Of a DNA stretch of 6,500 bases, positions 4,497 to 6,500 are shown piece by piece (position 1 is the stretch's first letter; every line of letters starts with the position of its first letter). The notes below the pieces were generated by a model. That model was not told where the DNA came from. It made no database searches and worked only from the letters and a program-made list of their open reading frames with translations. The translations under genes and the position numbers were made by a program. The DNA is from Clostridiales bacterium (GTDB lineage: Bacteria; Bacillota_A; Clostridia; Christensenellales; Aristaeellaceae), in assembly GCA_012514855.1 (NCBI GenBank), contig JAAYZL010000487.1, forward strand, positions 1-6,500, given 5' to 3'.

Positions 4497-5960
4497 TCAG
4501 CCGGGATATTTCTCCGAAAACGCCCGATACTTCTCGTCCCAGATCGCCGCGTCGCGGGGCTCGTATTCCCGCAGCGTTTCGCTGTTTCGGACGATTTGCC
4601 GCCCCTGCTCGACGGAATCGATCTCGCCGCTTGCGATCATCTGGACCAGGATGTTGCCGATGGCCGTTCCGTCCGCCGGGCCCGCGAGCACCGGGCGGCC
4701 GAGGGCGTTCGCGGCGAACTGGCAGGCCACGGTGTCCCGCGAGCCGCCGCCGACGATGTTCAGCTGCCGGAAGCGCGTCCCCAAGAGCCGCTCCAGCTTT
4801 TCGAGCGCGCCGCGGTACTTGAAGGCGAGCGACTCGTACGCGGTGCGGAAGAACTCCCCCGGCGCTTCCGGGGCGCGCTCCCCGGCCTCGAGCGCCAAAT
4901 CGCGCACCTTCTTTCGCATCCCGCCGGGCTCGAAGAGGCGCCGGTCGTCGACGTCGATCGCGCACAGAAACGGCTCCGCCGCGAGCGCGAGCGCCTCGAT
5001 CCGGGCGTAGTCGAAGGCCCTGCCGTCGAGCGCGAAGTCCTGCCGAAGCTGCTGCAGTATCCAGCCGCCCATGACGTTTTTGAGAATCCGGTGGTGGCCG
5101 GGGAAGCCGCCCTCGTTGGCGATGTTGTGGCGGTAGCCGTATTCCGATATGACCGGGGCGGCCGCCTCCGCGCCGACCAGCGCCCACGTGCCGCTCGAGA
5201 GGATGGCCGAGTCCCTGTCCGCCGGCGCGGCGAGAAACGCCGAGGCCGTGTCGTGCCCGCAGACGGATACGCAGTCGATCGGCGCGATGCCGAGCTCGGC
5301 CGAGACCCGCGGCGAAATTGTCCCGGCGCGGGTTCCGGGCATGACGAGCGGCGCGAACAGGCGCTCGGGGAAGCCGATCGAGCGGAGTATCTCGGGAATC
5401 CACGTCCGGGTGTTCAGGTCGAGCATCTGCGTCTCCGCCGCCAGCGTGTATTCCGTCACGCGGTTGCCGGTCAGGAGAAAGACCAGCAGATCCGGCAGCA
5501 TCAGCAGGTTTTCCGCGTGCTCGAAGAAGAATTGCTGCCCGTTTTCGACCATCGCGGCCAACTGCATATATGTATTGAAGGGCGCGAGCTGGTTGCCGGT
5601 CCGCATGTACAGCTCCCTCGGCGGAATCCGGGCGTAGATCGCCCTTTCGTGCTTAAGCGTGCGCGGGTCGCGGTAGCAGCGCACGGGCATGAGCAGCTCC
5701 CCGCGCCGGTCGACAAAGGAGAAGTCGTTGTTGAAGCCGTCGACGCCCACCGAGCGGATTTCGGCCTCCCGACACGCCTTCGACAGGCCGTCGAGAAAAT
5801 TCGTCCAGATTCCGGGAAAGTCCCAGAACAGGCCGTCGCCCATGCGCACGATGCCGTTTTTGAAGCCGTGCACGGGCCGGACGGACAGCAGACTCCCGTC
5901 AAACTCGCCGAGGAACATCTTGCCGCTGCTCGCCCCGAGGTCGAACGCCAGGTACCGCAT
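4497..5960 (-). CDS. rhaB: FGGY-family sugar kinase, rhamnulokinase-like
   Basis: This is a predicted cytoplasmic kinase that phosphorylates a ketose (L-rhamnulose in the closest known family) with ATP. It is 487 residues, matching the roughly 490 of RhaB. Visible landmarks are: the N-terminal phosphate motif DLGASSGK (7-14); CYRDPRT (95-101); PFNTYMQL (127-134); HDTASA (236-241), whose D237 is the expected catalytic base; LSSGTWALVG (254-263); NEGG (282-285) with RILKNVMGGW (291-300); and the adenine-binding GGGSRDT (404-410) and AGPADGTAIGN (426-436). The frame is open further upstream, but the ATG at 5958-5960 starts the canonical RYLAFDLGASSG strand and has GGAGG 7 bases before it, inside the aldolase stop region. 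It lies 2 bases after the aldolase gene. The region that reads DTWGVDF in Escherichia coli RhaB reads DGFNNDF here (74-80), so the natural sugar may differ. Other FGGY kinases (fuculokinase, an unnamed ketose kinase) remain possible. Confidence 0.85.
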   Translation of the reverse strand: MRYLAFDLGASSGKMFLGEFDGSLLSVRPVHGFKNGIVRMGDGLFWDFPGIWTNFLDGLSKACREAEIRSVGVDGFNNDFSFVDRRGELLMPVRCYRDPRTLKHERAIYARIPPRELYMRTGNQLAPFNTYMQLAAMVENGQQFFFEHAENLLMLPDLLVFLLTGNRVTEYTLAAETQMLDLNTRTWIPEILRSIGFPERLFAPLVMPGTRAGTISPRVSAELGIAPIDCVSVCGHDTASAFLAAPADRDSAILSSGTWALVGAEAAAPVISEYGYRHNIANEGGFPGHHRILKNVMGGWILQQLRQDFALDGRAFDYARIEALALAAEPFLCAIDVDDRRLFEPGGMRKKVRDLALEAGERAPEAPGEFFRTAYESLAFKYRGALEKLERLLGTRFRQLNIVGGGSRDTVACQFAANALGRPVLAGPADGTAIGNILVQMIASGEIDSVEQGRQIVRNSETLREYEPRDAAIWDEKYRAFSEKYPG

Positions 5961-5962
5961 GA

Positions 5963-6500
5963 TCAGCCCTCCGGCGGCACGACGAAGGCTCTCGACAGGT
6001 TGCAGAAGGCGTCCGCCTCGATGCGCTCGAGCATCGAATACGCGCCGGGGAGGTCCGGCCCGGACACGACCACGCCGTGCTTGGGGAGTATCATGCCGAG
6101 GGGCTTGCGCTCCGCGAGCTCGCGGCGGTCGTCGAAGTATTTGTACACGTTTTCGGCGAGCTCGCGCGTGTACGCCTTCGTCCAGGGGATGCACTCGACG
6201 CAGCCCCGGCCCATCGTCGCCTCGGTGACGTTCGGGATGGGCTGCGCGAAGGCCACGAACGGCATGCAGTGGAACGGGTGGGCGTGGATCGTCGCGCCGA
6301 TGTTCTGAAACCGGGACAGCAGCAGGATGTGCATGTCGGTCTCGCGCGAGAGCTTTCCCGCGCCCTCGAGCACGTTCTCCTCATAGTCGATCAGCAGCAT
6401 GTCCTCCGGCTTCAGCCGGCAGTGCTTCCGCTCCGACATCATGGACGGCGTGACCAGAATGCGGTCTTCCTCCACGCGGACGGCGAAATTGCCCCCGGCC
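5963..6500 (-). CDS. Class II (zinc) aldolase, RhaD/FucA/AraD superfamily, N-terminus beyond right edge
   Basis: This protein probably cleaves a ketose 1-phosphate to dihydroxyacetone phosphate and an aldehyde, using the kinase product of the next gene. The window shows 178 residues and a TGA stop. The first visible residues, AGGNFAVR, match the early (T/G)GN-SVR phosphate-binding motif of the family, so only some 25 residues should be missing and the full protein would be near 200 residues. The catalytic glutamate is in SRETDMH (visible residue 53), and the zinc ligands are H72 and H74 (IHAHPFH) and H141 (KHGVVVSG); all are present. A GTG at 6473-6475 is internal and is not the start, since the frame and homology continue past it to the edge. 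The size is nearer to fuculose-phosphate aldolase (about 215) than to Escherichia coli RhaD (about 274), so I give no symbol although the kinase is rhamnulokinase-like. The class is certain; the sugar is not. Confidence 0.88.
   Translation of the reverse strand, partial: AGGNFAVRVEEDRILVTPSMMSERKHCRLKPEDMLLIDYEENVLEGAGKLSRETDMHILLLSRFQNIGATIHAHPFHCMPFVAFAQPIPNVTEATMGRGCVECIPWTKAYTRELAENVYKYFDDRRELAERKPLGMILPKHGVVVSGPDLPGAYSMLERIEADAFCNLSRAFVVPPEG

Noticed and set aside
2599..5403. Possible 934-residue fusion protein ending in EcfA1
   Set aside because: The upstream part is an out-of-frame reading of the S gene, T-box and kinase. EcfA1 homology begins precisely at the ATG at 3438, which has its own ribosome site.
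5961..6194. Upstream extension of the kinase gene
   Set aside because: The extra residues are the aldolase gene read in another frame; the conserved kinase N-terminus starts at 5960.
4449..6308. Long plus-strand open frame of 619 codons opposite the kinase and aldolase
   Set aside because: Same composition artefact; the minus-strand proteins have complete catalytic motifs, Shine-Dalgarno sites and operon spacing.
1..6500. CRISPR arrays, tRNA or rRNA genes, insertion sequences, direct repeats
   Set aside because: I looked for repeated units, transposase motifs and tRNA-like sequences and saw none; the window is fully occupied by two operons and one leader.

Overview
The window looks like part of the chromosome of a GC-rich, anaerobic Gram-positive bacterium, probably a clostridial member of the Bacillota. 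The reasons are a T-box riboswitch (essentially a Gram-positive device), an energy-coupling-factor (ECF) vitamin/amino-acid transporter, and an indolepyruvate:ferredoxin oxidoreductase subunit, an oxygen-sensitive enzyme type of anaerobes. The genus cannot be told from this stretch. All six recognised genes lie on the minus strand, so transcription reads from right to left.

Right part (4441-6500): the end of a sugar-phosphate operon. A class II (zinc-type) aldolase, cut at its N-terminus by the window edge, is followed after 2 bases by an FGGY sugar kinase most like rhamnulokinase. The pair fits phosphorylation of a ketose and its cleavage to dihydroxyacetone phosphate plus an aldehyde, as in L-rhamnose or L-fucose breakdown. 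Both proteins deviate from the textbook Rha enzymes, so the sugar is uncertain. A plausible intrinsic terminator follows the kinase.

Middle (4041-4440): a non-coding control region. It holds a perfect-consensus sigma-A type promoter (TTGACA, 17 bases, TATAAT) and a complete T-box leader. The leader has a Stem I with the AGAGAG element, a UGG (Trp) specifier, an antiterminator with the diagnostic 7-base UGGNACC bulge, and a competing terminator. Two extra GC-rich hairpins lie between the terminator and the first start codon.

Left part (1-4040): one tightly packed operon under this T-box. It encodes a TrpP-like membrane S component, two ECF ATPases (ecfA1, ecfA2), the ECF transmembrane scaffold (ecfT), and iorA, whose C-terminal half leaves the window. 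Gaps are 35, -4, 1 and 24 bases, with no terminator seen between the genes. The UGG specifier, the TrpP-like binding subunit and the indolepyruvate enzyme independently point to tryptophan or an indole compound.

The most interesting reading is a tryptophan-starvation-induced module that takes up tryptophan (or an indole acid) and joins it to indolepyruvate oxidoreductase. Because a T-box switches genes on when tRNA-Trp is uncharged, the oxidoreductase may run in the reductive, tryptophan-making direction (indoleacetyl-CoA to indolepyruvate to Trp) rather than as a catabolic enzyme. Two further oddities support a specialised system. The S, A1 and A2 proteins contain no tryptophan at all over 731 residues. 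The two ATPases carry complementary motif defects that fall in the same composite ATP site.
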